Shown: positions 1 to 9,225, numbered from the stretch's first letter. The stretch: DNA of 64,000 bases from an uncultured bacterium (GCA_903826405.1 CAIKEH010000055.1:160162-224161); one strand, 5' to 3'. Numbers and translations: made by a program. The notes: generated by a model from the sequence alone, not told the origin.

Positions 1-1009
1 GCGCAAGACCCTGTCCGATCTGCTGAACATGCGTATCACGTACAGGGATTTCACCACCGGCCAGATCAAACAGGTTCCTATAAGTTCAGTCGTTAAGGTG
101 GATCTGAGCAGTACCTATGGCAGTATCCGCCGAAAGAATCAGAAGCGTGTGATCACTCTTTATTCTAATGTACTGGTATCGCAAGGATTCACACCACCTG
201 CGGTGAATGCCGAGATCAAGAAGGCGATCGATGAATTCAAAGAGAAACCCGAAGATGTGTCCATCACTCAGACCGGTGAAGGTGAACAGCAGGCGGAGAC
301 AACCGCTTTTCTGGGCAGAGCGTTGATGATCGCTGTTGGTCTGATCCTCCTTATTCTCGTGCTTCAATTCAACTCATTCAGCAAAACGGTGATTGTCCTC
401 TCCGAGATCGTGTTCAGCCTCATCGGCGTTTTATTGGGATATGCCATCACCAGGAGTACGGCAGCGGTGGTGATGACGGGTATCGGTATCATCGGATTGG
501 CGGGGATCGTGGTCAAAAATGGCATCCTCGTGATCGAGTTCGCCGATGAGCTCCGGAATAGGGGCATGCGCATTCGTGAAGCGGTCATTGAAGCAGGTAA
601 GACAAGGATCATCCCGGTTTTGCTGACAGCCCTTGCGGCCATACTGGCCCTCATTCCTTTGGCGGTGGGCTTCAATATCGATTTTATATCCTTGTTCTCC
701 AATTGGAGTCCACATATCTTTTTCGGAGGTGATAATGCCGTTTTCTGGGCTCCATTGGCATGGACCATCATCTGGGGACTGATATTCGCCTTCATCATGA
801 CCCTGATCATGGTGCCCAGCATGTACCTGATCGCTGAAAGGCTGAAGCGGCCCATGGGTGATTTCTTCAAAGGCAAGTGGGTGTCCATCTTCGGATTAAT
901 GGGTCCCTTCTTTTTCATATTGACAGGTATTACTTATCTGGTTCGCCGACTCATGGGGAAACCCGTTTGGAACGGTCTCATGAAAGACGATGTCCGTCAC
1001 AAGGGCTGA
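1..1009 (+). CDS. RND-family efflux permease, C-terminal part (5' end outside window)
   Basis: This is the C-terminal third of an AcrB/HAE1-type inner-membrane drug/proton antiporter. The frame is open from base 2, before the first ATG at 29, so the gene starts upstream of the window. About 75 residues of the periplasmic porter region are followed by the second membrane half. The segment AGIVVKNGILVIEFADE is the conserved RND helix-10 region. A run of helices ends near MVPSMYLIAERL. A further hydrophobic stretch (FGLMGPFFFILTGITYLV) lies after the usual end of the family. Such pumps normally work with a periplasmic adaptor and a TolC-type channel, presumably encoded upstream. The family call is firm; the substrate cannot be told. 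Confidence 0.93.
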   Translation, partial: RKTLSDLLNMRITYRDFTTGQIKQVPISSVVKVDLSSTYGSIRRKNQKRVITLYSNVLVSQGFTPPAVNAEIKKAIDEFKEKPEDVSITQTGEGEQQAETTAFLGRALMIAVGLILLILVLQFNSFSKTVIVLSEIVFSLIGVLLGYAITRSTAAVVMTGIGIIGLAGIVVKNGILVIEFADELRNRGMRIREAVIEAGKTRIIPVLLTALAAILALIPLAVGFNIDFISLFSNWSPHIFFGGDNAVFWAPLAWTIIWGLIFAFIMTLIMVPSMYLIAERLKRPMGDFFKGKWVSIFGLMGPFFFILTGITYLVRRLMGKPVWNGLMKDDVRHKG

Positions 1010-1425
1010 TGAAGGCCAATGACTCAAGTGCACAGGCCCTCAAGACCCGAGCCCAGTGCATGCAAAAAAGAACCGGCAACTTTCGCTGCCGGCCAAACTG
1101 AAACCGTCCGAGTAAATATGTTGAAACTGTGTCTTCTTATTGGGATGTGTTCGGTAAATGGCCTTTCATCATTTCCGTGCAGTAAAGGTACTGACTGCTT
1201 TTTCTGACTGCAAACCATCCGGCGAAGCCCAGAGCCCATTCGTCGAAAACGGGGTGGATTTTGGGTCGAATGGGTTGGAGCGGGGCCTTCAGCCGATCGC
1301 AAGACGGCAGTTTCCTGCTTTTGAGTAACCGTACAGGGGTGTGCTTTTTGACCCATCAAAAGGGGCCAACTAATCTTCCACCCTTGCGATTTTGTCCTTA
1401 AATTCGCCAAAATTTCAGCAGATCC
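1010..1425. other. 416-bp non-coding gap before korA
   Basis: No convincing gene is seen. A 128-codon minus-strand frame here has no recognisable features and looks accidental. Two inverted repeats are visible: CCGGCA/TGCCGG at 1073-1092, and an 8-bp perfect stem CCCATTCG/CGAATGGG at 1235-1242 and 1267-1274 with a 24-nt loop. The second could be part of a structured leader of korA, but no known riboswitch consensus was recognised. Confidence 0.5.
1064..1092 (-). terminator. Hairpin followed by T-run on the minus strand
   Basis: The stem CCGGCA/TGCCGG (1073-1078 and 1087-1092) has an 8-nt loop and is flanked on the plus-strand left side by AAAAAAG. It therefore has terminator form for minus-strand transcription. 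The nearest minus-strand gene is far away, so its role is unclear. It may simply end antisense transcripts or fold behind the efflux gene. Confidence 0.4.
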
Positions 1426-3270
1426 ATGAACAGGAATGAAGAAGTCTTACAGGATGTGGTGATCAAATTCGCTGGCGATAGCGGCGATGGTATGCAGCTC
1501 ACCGGAAGCCAGTTTACGAACAACACCGCACTGCTTGGGATCGATCTGGCCACTTTCCCCGATTTCCCTGCTGAGATACGTGCCCCTCAAGGGACCCTTG
1601 CAGGAGTTTCCGGCTTCCAACTTCGTTTTTCCAGCAATCCCATCTTCACTCCCGGAGATGAGTGTGACGTGCTGGTGGCCATGAATGCAGCGGCATTGAA
1701 ATCCAACATGAAGGCGATGAAGAAGGGGGCTAAGATCATCGCCAATACCGACGGTTTTGATGCGAAGAATCTCAGGTTGGCCAATTATGCTGAGGGTGAC
1801 AACCCGCTCGAAAACGGCAGTTTGGAAGGTTATGAGGTGATCAAAATGGATGTGACCAGAATGACCCGTGAGGCGTTGAAGGACATTCAGATGGGGACCA
1901 AGGAAAAAGACCGAGCCAAGAACATGTTCGTGCTCGGATTCCTCTATTGGATGTTCAGTCGGGATATGGATAGCACCTTGAACTTCCTGCGTGAGAAATT
2001 CGGTAAGAAGGACGAGATCCTGAATAGCAATATAAAGGCACTGCAGGCCGGGTACAATTTCGCAGATACCCTCGAAACATCCTCAAGCCGGTACAAGGTC
2101 GAAAAGGCAAAGATGGAATCCGGAACATACCGCTCCGTGATGGGAAACCAGGCTCTATCATATGGTCTGATCGCAGCATCACAGAAAAGCGGATTGCCCC
2201 TTTTCCTCGGATCCTATCCGATCACTCCCGCGTCCGACATTCTGCATGACCTGAGCAAATACAAGACTTTCGGCGTTCGAACCTTTCAAGCAGAAGATGA
2301 GATCGCGGGCATTGGCTCTGCGATAGGCGCAAGCTATGGTGGTTCCCTGGGTATAACAACTACCTCCGGACCGGGCATTGCCTTGAAGTCTGAAGCTATC
2401 GGGCTGGCCGTGATGCTGGAGATCCCACTGGTGGTGATCGATGTGCAACGTGGCGGACCTTCAACCGGCCTGCCTACCAAGACAGAGCAGAGCGATCTTA
2501 TGCAAGCTTATTATGGACGTAATGGGGAGAGTCCTCTGCCCATCATATCCGCTTCCACCCCAAGTGATTGTTTTGAAGTGGCATTCGAAGCCTGTCGAAT
2601 CGCGGTTCAACATATGACTCCGGTTTTCCTGCTTACCGATGGATATATTGCGAATGGAGCGGAGCCTTGGAAATTCCCCCAAGCAGCTGATATACCTTCC
2701 ATTGAAGTGAAGTTCAAAAAAGAACTATCGGAAGATGAGCCGGTTTTCCAACCCTATCGCCGGGATGAGAAACTGGCGCGTCCCTGGGCCTTACCCGGTA
2801 CGCCCGGACTTGAACATCGAATTGGTGGATTGGAGAAGCAAGATATCACCGGTAATATCAGTTACGAATCCGAGAACCATGAGAAGATGGTGAAGATCCG
2901 TCAGGCGAAAGTGGATGACCTTGCGAATTTCCTACCCGAACAGAAGCTCGATAGCGGACCTGAAAAAGGGAAAGTATTGGTCATAGGGTGGGGAAGTACA
3001 TACGGCGCCATCAAAAGTGCTTGCACAGAATTACAAGAAGCAGGTTACTCCATCTCACATGCGCACCTTCGGTATGTTCGCCCCTTCCCAAAGAACCTGG
3101 GCGTCATCATCAAGCGCTTCGAGAAGGTGGTTGTTCCGGAGATCAATAATGGCCAGTTGGTCCGTATACTTCGAGACCAATATTTTGTTGATGCCATTCC
3201 CTATAACAAGATCAAAGGCACTCCGATCACTAAAACAGAACTCGTCGCTGAATTGAAGAAGTACGTCTAG
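1426..3270 (+). CDS. korA: 2-oxoacid:acceptor oxidoreductase, fused gamma-alpha subunit (KorA type)
   Basis: A 614-residue subunit of a 2-oxoglutarate:ferredoxin-type oxidoreductase, which decarboxylates a 2-oxoacid to acyl-CoA and reduces ferredoxin. Residues about 10-200 are the gamma domain (GDSGDGMQLTGSQF near the N-terminus, FPAEIRAPQGT). From about residue 230 come the alpha-subunit domains, with GNQALSYGL, GSYPITPASDI, FQAEDEIAGIG and DVQRGGPSTGLPTKTEQSD, all typical of KorA. The C-terminal domain carries VIGWGSTYGAI. The TPP-binding beta subunit (KorB) normally follows directly, but here the next gene is convergent on the other strand, so KorB must be elsewhere. The substrate (2-oxoglutarate rather than pyruvate) is inferred from family resemblance. 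Confidence 0.92.
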   Translation: MNRNEEVLQDVVIKFAGDSGDGMQLTGSQFTNNTALLGIDLATFPDFPAEIRAPQGTLAGVSGFQLRFSSNPIFTPGDECDVLVAMNAAALKSNMKAMKKGAKIIANTDGFDAKNLRLANYAEGDNPLENGSLEGYEVIKMDVTRMTREALKDIQMGTKEKDRAKNMFVLGFLYWMFSRDMDSTLNFLREKFGKKDEILNSNIKALQAGYNFADTLETSSSRYKVEKAKMESGTYRSVMGNQALSYGLIAASQKSGLPLFLGSYPITPASDILHDLSKYKTFGVRTFQAEDEIAGIGSAIGASYGGSLGITTTSGPGIALKSEAIGLAVMLEIPLVVIDVQRGGPSTGLPTKTEQSDLMQAYYGRNGESPLPIISASTPSDCFEVAFEACRIAVQHMTPVFLLTDGYIANGAEPWKFPQAADIPSIEVKFKKELSEDEPVFQPYRRDEKLARPWALPGTPGLEHRIGGLEKQDITGNISYESENHEKMVKIRQAKVDDLANFLPEQKLDSGPEKGKVLVIGWGSTYGAIKSACTELQEAGYSISHAHLRYVRPFPKNLGVIIKRFEKVVVPEINNGQLVRILRDQYFVDAIPYNKIKGTPITKTELVAELKKYV

Positions 3271-3395
3271 GGGTTCCGGATTATGTTGTTGGTAGGCGCT
3301 GATTTTTGGAATTCAGAATCATACTTGGATTGTTTTAGGGTACAAATACAATCTCCGATCATTTCAAGTCGGGTTGAGTGATCTGCCTGGGGTCG

Positions 3396-5069
3396 TTATT
3401 CCTTAAAAATATATTCACCGGAACGTGGTTTTGCAGCCACTTTGACCCTGTAAGGTTTGAGTACAGGGAATCCGGGAACCGAGTCAATAATATCCACTTT
3501 CAGGTGATGAACATCTTCGTAGTAATCCTTAAGGGCATGGATGCGTGTTCCAATGAGTAATATTTTCTCGTTTTTTGGCATCTCTTCCATGAGGTTTTTT
3601 ATACCCATTCTATCCATTATGACCGGATAGGTGTGAGTAAAAATTAGTGGCTGGTGAAGCAAATTTCCGAGAGGGTGTTTTTCGGGTGTATACCCAATGG
3701 GGTATTTTTTGATAGGAAAGTCAGTGGAAGCGTTGATAAAAAGGGTTGAGCTGTTTTTTTGGAGTTCAGCCAGAATGGAATCTGTCCTAACCATCTCTAT
3801 CTGGTTATACGATATATTCGAATATAAGCGAATAGTAAGCCAGAGCATGGAGGGTAGCATGAGTAGTATGGCAACAAATGTCCGTTTCCTATTATTGGTA
3901 TTCTCGGGTGTTTCTTCATATAAAAGGAGGACTGAAATGAAAGCAAATCCGAGCATGGTCGTGGTCATGCCTTGTGTTATTTTGAAGAAGGACATGAGTA
4001 TCAAAAAGATAATCAAAGGAACTGAAATGGCGATCATCCATTTTTTTGCAACGCTCCAACCGGACTGTACGATCAGCAATGCTAGTATTGTAAATACTGC
4101 CAACCATCCCGCTCTTTCATTAATGAACAACCAATATGATTTGGACAGGAAATGCTTCTTGTTCAAATGAATGTCGCGTTGGCTTGATGCAAAAACCTCC
4201 AATGTATTTTCATTTACCCAAGCCGTATCGTATATGAAAGAATTTCCCAAGAGTTCTTGTTTGTATCCCCTTAGGCCGTTTTGAATATGGGGATGGTTGT
4301 AATAGGAGAACAATGCATTCCTGAACCGCTCTTCCTTATTCCAATCCGGAGAATATTTTTGATATGCCAGATATTGAATCCATGTCAAGGTGGATAAGAT
4401 TAACCATATTGCTGCCTGTTTCATCATGAATTTCCCCCATTCCAACGGAGGGAAAAGTACCATGAACAGCCAGACCACCATAATGCCTATCCAAACGGTG
4501 GTGTGTAACCTGAGCAATGATGCAATAACGATAAGCATAAAACTGAGGAACTGGACGGCCTTCCTTGTTTTGTCCTTGAAGTACAGATGACTCCTGCCAT
4601 AGATTATGAGCAGTCCCATTTGACCGGAAATTGCCGCAATGAGTGATGTCCTTGAAAAGTCGAGATTAATCAGGGGAGGGGCCTCTATGAGTAAAAATAG
4701 CAGAACGATGATGGTCATTGACAATTTGCTTCGTACATGCAGGCTCAATATGATGAAACATAAAAAAGTAAAAGATGTAAGCTGTACTAAAACAAGTGAA
4801 ATGGTGTACCAGTTGAGCATGTGCCCAATGCTGAAAAGTTTTGCAATGGGCCATGCAAATAGGAAGTGCATTCCATAATTATAGTGCAGGAAGTAGGTGG
4901 GGTTATTCCCATATTCACCTGCAAGCCTATATAGAAAATAGATATCATCCTCCGAATCCAAACATACGGAACCTGTGATCAAAAGGATGGCAAAAAGAAA
5001 CGATGCAATCCCAAGCGAAAGCCAGAGTGTAAACCTGGTTTTTCTATTAGAGGGGTGCACTTGGATCAT
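3396..5069 (-). CDS. Polytopic membrane protein of unknown function
   Basis: A 557-residue integral membrane protein with about ten hydrophobic helices (first at about residues 15-35, last near residue 420) and a soluble C-terminal domain of roughly 140 residues. An acidic stretch after the first helix (CLDSEDDIYFLYRL) recalls the Asp-rich first loop of GT-C-fold glycosyltransferases, but there is no clear family match. Its ATG overlaps the stop codon of the oxidoreductase gene upstream by one base (TAATG), so the two are translationally coupled. The gene is more AT-rich than its neighbours. It could be a lipid-linked-sugar glycosyltransferase or a surface-glycan factor; no function is claimed. 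Confidence 0.85.
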   Translation of the reverse strand: MIQVHPSNRKTRFTLWLSLGIASFLFAILLITGSVCLDSEDDIYFLYRLAGEYGNNPTYFLHYNYGMHFLFAWPIAKLFSIGHMLNWYTISLVLVQLTSFTFLCFIILSLHVRSKLSMTIIVLLFLLIEAPPLINLDFSRTSLIAAISGQMGLLIIYGRSHLYFKDKTRKAVQFLSFMLIVIASLLRLHTTVWIGIMVVWLFMVLFPPLEWGKFMMKQAAIWLILSTLTWIQYLAYQKYSPDWNKEERFRNALFSYYNHPHIQNGLRGYKQELLGNSFIYDTAWVNENTLEVFASSQRDIHLNKKHFLSKSYWLFINERAGWLAVFTILALLIVQSGWSVAKKWMIAISVPLIIFLILMSFFKITQGMTTTMLGFAFISVLLLYEETPENTNNRKRTFVAILLMLPSMLWLTIRLYSNISYNQIEMVRTDSILAELQKNSSTLFINASTDFPIKKYPIGYTPEKHPLGNLLHQPLIFTHTYPVIMDRMGIKNLMEEMPKNEKILLIGTRIHALKDYYEDVHHLKVDIIDSVPGFPVLKPYRVKVAAKPRSGEYIFKE

Positions 5070-6265
5070 TATCCGTTAAATGTCTTCTCTATGATTTTTC
5101 CTGTTATTTTGTTTTTCAGAATAACTTTCTTGGCTCCGTAGTGGGTCAACTCCTCTTTTACCAAGTAATGCTCATTGTCGTATTCCGTGAGGTGGCTGTC
5201 TTTGGAGACACCTACACGGCCACGCCAAACATCGAGTTGAACGGGTTCCCAGAGTTTGGTCTTGGCCGACTTGTACGCGGCATCGAGGACGGCGTTCACG
5301 ACATAGCCGTCATAAAATGTTTCTCTTGGTGCCGTCTTGTTCTCGATACAGTTGAACATCTCAGCGAACATATGGTTGTAACCGAGTTCGTTAAGTTCAT
5401 CACCAACTGGGAACAGCCAGCCGGAATTGCTCTCGGCTTTTTCGGCAATGTAGTCCGAACCTTTTCCGGTGGTGAACATCTCGAAGCCTGTGCGGAGGAA
5501 ACTGTTCACCCAGATGGTGCCTTCGGTGCCCATGACCTCGTCACGTAAGTCGAGTCCACCACGGAATGTCCAACTCACTTCGAATTGTGCAATGGCCCCG
5601 TTCTCGTACTTCACCAATCCAATGGCATGATCTTCTGCATCGATGGGTTTCACCTGCGTATCGGCCCAGCACATGACCTCAATCGGTTTGATGTCCTTGC
5701 CGATGTAGCTTCTGGTGATCTCCACGCAATGGCAGCCCAAGTCTAGTATGCAACCGCCTCCGGCTTGCTCAATATCCCAGAACCAATCGCTATGGGGCCC
5801 AGGGTGAGTCTCACGGGATTTGGCCCAGAGGATACGACCGAGAGAACCTTTACGCACGCTGTCGTGTGCTTTGATGAATTTGGGCGTATATACGAGGTCC
5901 TCAAGGTACCCATTGAATATGCCCGCCTTTTCCACGGCCTCAAGCATCCGTTTGGCCTCTGCCGCATTACGACCAAGGGGTTTTGTGGTGATCACTGATT
6001 TTTTGTGTTTGCAGCAGAGCATGACCGCCGCTTCGTGCAGGTTGTTGGGCAGTGAGATGCATACGACATCCACATCAGGATGGGCTATGGACTCTTCCAT
6101 TTCCGTGGTCCAGTGAGTGCAACCATAGTCGGAAGCGAATTTTTTGGCGCTTTCTTCACGCCTGGAGAAAACAGAAACTATTTTGTCTTTACTGCGAAGA
6201 CCCTGGATGGAGTCTGCATAGAAACGGCCAATGAAGCCGGAGCCGAGCATGGATAAGCGTAACAT
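5069..6265 (-). CDS. Gfo/Idh/MocA-family oxidoreductase
   Basis: A 398-residue NAD(P)-dependent dehydrogenase of the glucose-fructose oxidoreductase/inositol dehydrogenase family. The N-terminal Rossmann fold shows GSGFIG at residues 8-13. The usual EKP nucleotide/catalytic motif reads TKPLG. The C-terminal substrate domain carries GGGCILDLGCHCVEI, with the family catalytic His. Such enzymes oxidise or reduce sugars and cyclitols in the cytoplasm. It lies 53 nt behind a sugar/nucleoside MFS permease and overlaps the next membrane-protein gene, which suggests an uptake-and-oxidation operon. The substrate is unknown. Confidence 0.93.
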   Translation of the reverse strand: MLRLSMLGSGFIGRFYADSIQGLRSKDKIVSVFSRREESAKKFASDYGCTHWTTEMEESIAHPDVDVVCISLPNNLHEAAVMLCCKHKKSVITTKPLGRNAAEAKRMLEAVEKAGIFNGYLEDLVYTPKFIKAHDSVRKGSLGRILWAKSRETHPGPHSDWFWDIEQAGGGCILDLGCHCVEITRSYIGKDIKPIEVMCWADTQVKPIDAEDHAIGLVKYENGAIAQFEVSWTFRGGLDLRDEVMGTEGTIWVNSFLRTGFEMFTTGKGSDYIAEKAESNSGWLFPVGDELNELGYNHMFAEMFNCIENKTAPRETFYDGYVVNAVLDAAYKSAKTKLWEPVQLDVWRGRVGVSKDSHLTEYDNEHYLVKEELTHYGAKKVILKNKITGKIIEKTFNG

Positions 6266-6318
6266 GGTATTCGTTCTATTGGTTTTTGTGTTAATTAAAT
6301 AATTTTCTTATTTCCTAG

Positions 6319-7545
6319 TCAGGAATCGGCTTTCCAGGATTCGTGAGGAGCCGTTATGTGATTGTCCTTGAAAAAAATGATGAACAGGACAAGGACTGCG
6401 ATCGAGATGCCCATGGGTACCATCCAGATGCCTTTCCAGTCCACCGTCTGCCCCTTGGTAAACAGGTCCTTCACATATCCGGAGAGCAGTGTTCCGATGA
6501 ACATTCCTATGCCATAGGTGGCCATGGTGATCATTCCCTGAGCCTGGCTTTGGATCTTATGTTCAGCTTTGCTGTCCGTATAAATCTGACCAGTGACGAA
6601 AAAGAAATCGAAACAAACACCATGCAGGATGATCCCTGCAAAAAGTAACCAAAGGCCGGAACCTGAATCCCCATAGCCAAAACAGAGGAAGCGAAGGGCC
6701 CAGGCCACCATGCCTAATACGATCATCCATTTCACACCTAGTCTCTTGAAGAATACGGGGATGAGCAGTATGAAGAGCGCTTCTGAAAATTGACCAAGCG
6801 TCATATTGCTGGTCACATTAGTCATACCCGTTTCGGTAAGATAGAGATTGGTCAGGCTGTAGTAAAAAGAAAGGGGGATGCAGATCAGCACAGAGGCGAT
6901 GAAAAAGACCAGAAAAGAACTGTCCTTGAACAGCACAAATGCATCGGATCCAAGTATATGGTGAAAACTGGTCTTGGTTTCCCGCCCCTTGGCCGGTGTA
7001 TCCGGAAGGAAGAAACTGAGTATACCGAGCGCCAGTGAGGCGACCGCCGCAATCTTGAAGGTCAATGCAAGATTTTCGGTCGAAATATGGAACACCTTGT
7101 CTATCATCCAGCCAACGAGTATCCAGCCTATCGTGCCTAAAACACGGATGGAGGGAAAGCTCTTGCTGGGGTCTTCCATCTGGCGGAATGCGACGGAATT
7201 GGCGAGCGCAAGGGTAGGGGCATAAGCCAATGAATACAAAAGAAGCACCCAATAGAATCCGTTGGGATTGTCGATCGTAATCAGTATCCACAGCAGGATG
7301 GCCCCGATCAGGTGAAGTACTCCCAGTACTTTCTGTGCGGGAAAGAATCTGTCAGCGATCATCCCTACGAAGAAAGGTGAGATGATGGTGGCGATGGCCA
7401 TGGCGCTGTATGCTGCACCCACCTGAACTCCTGTGGCATGAAGTACTTTGTCCAGATAGGTTCCCATGGTCACATACCAGGCTCCCCAGATGAAGAACTC
7501 CAGAAACATCATGAGCGAAAGCCTGATCCTCACGTCTGTATTCAT
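6319..7545 (-). CDS. MFS permease, nucleoside:H+ symporter-like
   Basis: A 408-residue major-facilitator transporter with twelve predicted helices. The N-terminus (LMMFLEFFIWGAWYVTMGTY) and the segment AYAPTLALANSVAFRQ match the NupG/XapB-type branch, which in Bacteroidota often serves sugars or nucleosides taken up by proton symport. The C-terminal half carries HGVCFDFFFVTGQIYTD, also characteristic of this branch. It is the first gene of a minus-strand set with the Gfo/Idh/MocA oxidoreductase, so a sugar or polyol is the likely cargo. The 185 bp upstream hold no other gene. Confidence 0.88.
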   Translation of the reverse strand: MNTDVRIRLSLMMFLEFFIWGAWYVTMGTYLDKVLHATGVQVGAAYSAMAIATIISPFFVGMIADRFFPAQKVLGVLHLIGAILLWILITIDNPNGFYWVLLLYSLAYAPTLALANSVAFRQMEDPSKSFPSIRVLGTIGWILVGWMIDKVFHISTENLALTFKIAAVASLALGILSFFLPDTPAKGRETKTSFHHILGSDAFVLFKDSSFLVFFIASVLICIPLSFYYSLTNLYLTETGMTNVTSNMTLGQFSEALFILLIPVFFKRLGVKWMIVLGMVAWALRFLCFGYGDSGSGLWLLFAGIILHGVCFDFFFVTGQIYTDSKAEHKIQSQAQGMITMATYGIGMFIGTLLSGYVKDLFTKGQTVDWKGIWMVPMGISIAVLVLFIIFFKDNHITAPHESWKADS

Positions 7546-7730
7546 ATGCGAAGGTTAAGGCAGGAAGATAGTGAAAATTCAAAAGTGAAATGGAAAAAGC
7601 CGGAGGTCAAAGCAAGTGGTAGGGGCTCAGAACTTGTAAGAATGGGGCCTGAACAGGGTGCGGTAGTTTGGACGACGGCTAATGTATGCATGGCCGCCAG
7701 TATAATCATGCTACTTCAGACCATTGCATT

Positions 7731-8393
7731 TCAAGCTTTTGATCTGTCCTTCTTGCTATTTTCCCGCGAGTGATACAAGCACAGTTCTTTCAGTCCACAT
7801 TCACTGCATCTGGGGTTTCTCGCCATACAGGTGTAGCGCCCATGCAGTATCAGCCAATGATGTGCCATGTGTACGAGGTCTTTCGGTATCTGAGCGATCA
7901 GTTGCTTCTCGGCGGTGAGAGGTGTTCTGGCACCTCTGGTAATGCCTAATCGAGCAGAAACCCGGAATACGTGAGTGTCCACTGCCATGTTTGGTTGATT
8001 ATCGATCACGGAGGTTATGACATTGGCTGTTTTACGTCCTACGCCAGGCAATTGTACCAGTTCATTAACCGTCATGGGCACAACCCCGTGGAACCGGTCC
8101 ATGAGCATGGATGCCATGCCTATCAGATGTTTGGTCTTGTTATTGGGATAAGAGATGCTTCGAACTAGCGGGAAGAGGTCCTGAAAGTTTGCTTTCGATA
8201 ACGCTAGGGGATCAGGGTATCGAGAGAAGATCGCAGGGGTCGTCAGGTTCACCCTTTTATCCGTGCATTGGGCGGAGAGTATGACGGCAACCAGTAGCTG
8301 AAAAGGGGTGTCGTAAAGCAATTCTGTTTCAGGAACAGGCGTGTTCTTCTGGAAAAACTCCAAAGTGTTACGTACTCTTTCCTTTCTTGTCAT
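7731..8393 (-). CDS. nth: Endonuclease III (DNA glycosylase/AP lyase)
   Basis: A 220-residue base-excision-repair enzyme that removes oxidised pyrimidines and nicks abasic sites. The helix-hairpin-helix LPGVGRKTANVI holds the catalytic Lys (K121), and MAVDTHVFRV holds the catalytic Asp (D139). The iron-sulfur loop is complete: C189-X6-C196-X2-C199-X5-C205. Length is normal for the family. It lies 46 nt behind a small conserved protein and on the same strand as ftsB and eno, so it may be cotranscribed with them. Confidence 0.97.
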   Translation of the reverse strand: MTRKERVRNTLEFFQKNTPVPETELLYDTPFQLLVAVILSAQCTDKRVNLTTPAIFSRYPDPLALSKANFQDLFPLVRSISYPNNKTKHLIGMASMLMDRFHGVVPMTVNELVQLPGVGRKTANVITSVIDNQPNMAVDTHVFRVSARLGITRGARTPLTAEKQLIAQIPKDLVHMAHHWLILHGRYTCMARNPRCSECGLKELCLYHSRENSKKDRSKA

Positions 8394-8439
8394 GTGTTTC
8401 GGGTCGGGGACCGAAATAAACTAATGGAGAGAATGGGAA

Positions 8440-8673
8440 TCAGCGTATTTCCTTGGTAGCCTCGACACCAGCATATTTCATAATGGCATCGATACTCTGG
8501 GATCTGGGCGAATGGCGTTCGCTATCCAGGCCTTTCAGCAGGCCCTTCAACTCATCCAGGCATTCACGGAGTTTCCAGTCTGCCTCAAGGGCACTCTGCA
8601 TTTCCAATGCTTCTTCGCGGTTCATCTCGTTGTACAGAAATCTAAGCATGTCCTCGGTAGTGAAATGGTTCAT
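8440..8673 (-). CDS. Small conserved Bacteroidota protein, anti-sigma-like helical fold
   Basis: A 77-residue soluble, mostly helical and charged protein. Its opening (TTEDMLRFLYNEMNREEALEMQSAL) resembles short proteins common in Bacteroidota that look like isolated anti-sigma N-terminal helices. There is no zinc-binding His/Cys set and no membrane segment. It sits 46 nt upstream of nth on the same strand. The coding call rests on length, composition and family resemblance; the function is unknown. Confidence 0.75.
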   Translation of the reverse strand: MNHFTTEDMLRFLYNEMNREEALEMQSALEADWKLRECLDELKGLLKGLDSERHSPRSQSIDAIMKYAGVEATKEIR

Positions 8674-8753
8674 AATCTGATTGTTTCCGGTTTGGGCGGG
8701 TCCGGTTCAATACGGGATTCTTAGGATATGGGACTGACTTAGGTATTTCCAAA

Positions 8754-8778
8754 GGGGGGAGGGAAGGGGAGGCAAGGG
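8754..8778 (+). other. G-quadruplex-type motif
   Basis: Four runs of at least three G occur within 25 bases on the plus strand (8754-8759, 8761-8763, 8766-8769, 8776-8778), with loops of 1, 2 and 6 bases. This meets the usual G4 pattern. It lies in the 167-bp gap between ftsB and the small gene at 8440-8673. For those minus-strand genes the G-rich strand is the template. Confidence 0.5.
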
Positions 8779-8840
8779 ACGCCTCAGGATATTTAAAACG
8801 GGAATCGCTTGGTGATATTGTGTACTTGCCAAAAATAGGT

Positions 8841-9152
8841 TCAGCGGGGCAGCGATTTTTGCTCTGGTACTATGAACAGGTCTTCGTTTTCTTTTTTCAT
8901 GAGGTATTTTTCCCGAGCTATCTTTTCGAGTGAAGCGGTATTAAGCCTCATTTTTTCCAGTTCAGACCTTGTCTGGGTAATCTGATCCTCATAATAAGCC
9001 TTTCTGGATTCCAGTTCGCTCAGTTCCCTGTTTCGAGTGTGCTGAATGAAAAGATCGTTGTGGTCGAAAAACAGCATCCATACGGCAAAAAACGCCGTGG
9101 CGAGCAGGTATTTATTGGAAAGCCAGGATGGGATCCGGTTAAGCAGGTTCAT
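8841..9152 (-). CDS. ftsB: FtsB/DivIC-family septum formation initiator
   Basis: A 103-residue bitopic division protein: a short cytoplasmic start, one membrane helix at about residues 14-30 (YLLATAFFAVWMLFF), then a coiled coil (ELESRKAYYEDQITQTRSEL) and a short periplasmic tail (REKYLMKKENEDLFIVPE). This is the layout of FtsB/DivIC, which links FtsQ/DivIB and FtsL at the septum. eno-ftsB linkage is widespread in bacteria; here an FG-GAP gene stands between them. A promoter-like pair lies just upstream. Confidence 0.9.
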   Translation of the reverse strand: MNLLNRIPSWLSNKYLLATAFFAVWMLFFDHNDLFIQHTRNRELSELESRKAYYEDQITQTRSELEKMRLNTASLEKIAREKYLMKKENEDLFIVPEQKSLPR

Positions 9153-9169
9153 AGGAGTTTATTGCAAGA

Positions 9170-9198
9170 CTAAATTAGGTATTTATTACCAATCGCAA
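9170..9198 (-). promoter_or_regulatory. Putative promoter of ftsB
   Basis: Read on the minus strand, TTG (9198-9196), 18 bases, then TAATTTAG (9177-9170). This resembles the Bacteroidota TTG/TAnnTTTG promoter with one mismatch in the -7 box. It is placed 18 nt before the ftsB start and suggests ftsB can be transcribed apart from the FG-GAP gene and eno. Confidence 0.4.
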
Positions 9199-9225
9199 TA
9201 ATGCCAATGAAGCCTGGAGGATTTT

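Noticed and set aside
1024..1410. 128-codon minus-strand frame before korA
   Set aside because: No motif, no family resemblance and unusual composition; the region carries hairpins instead.
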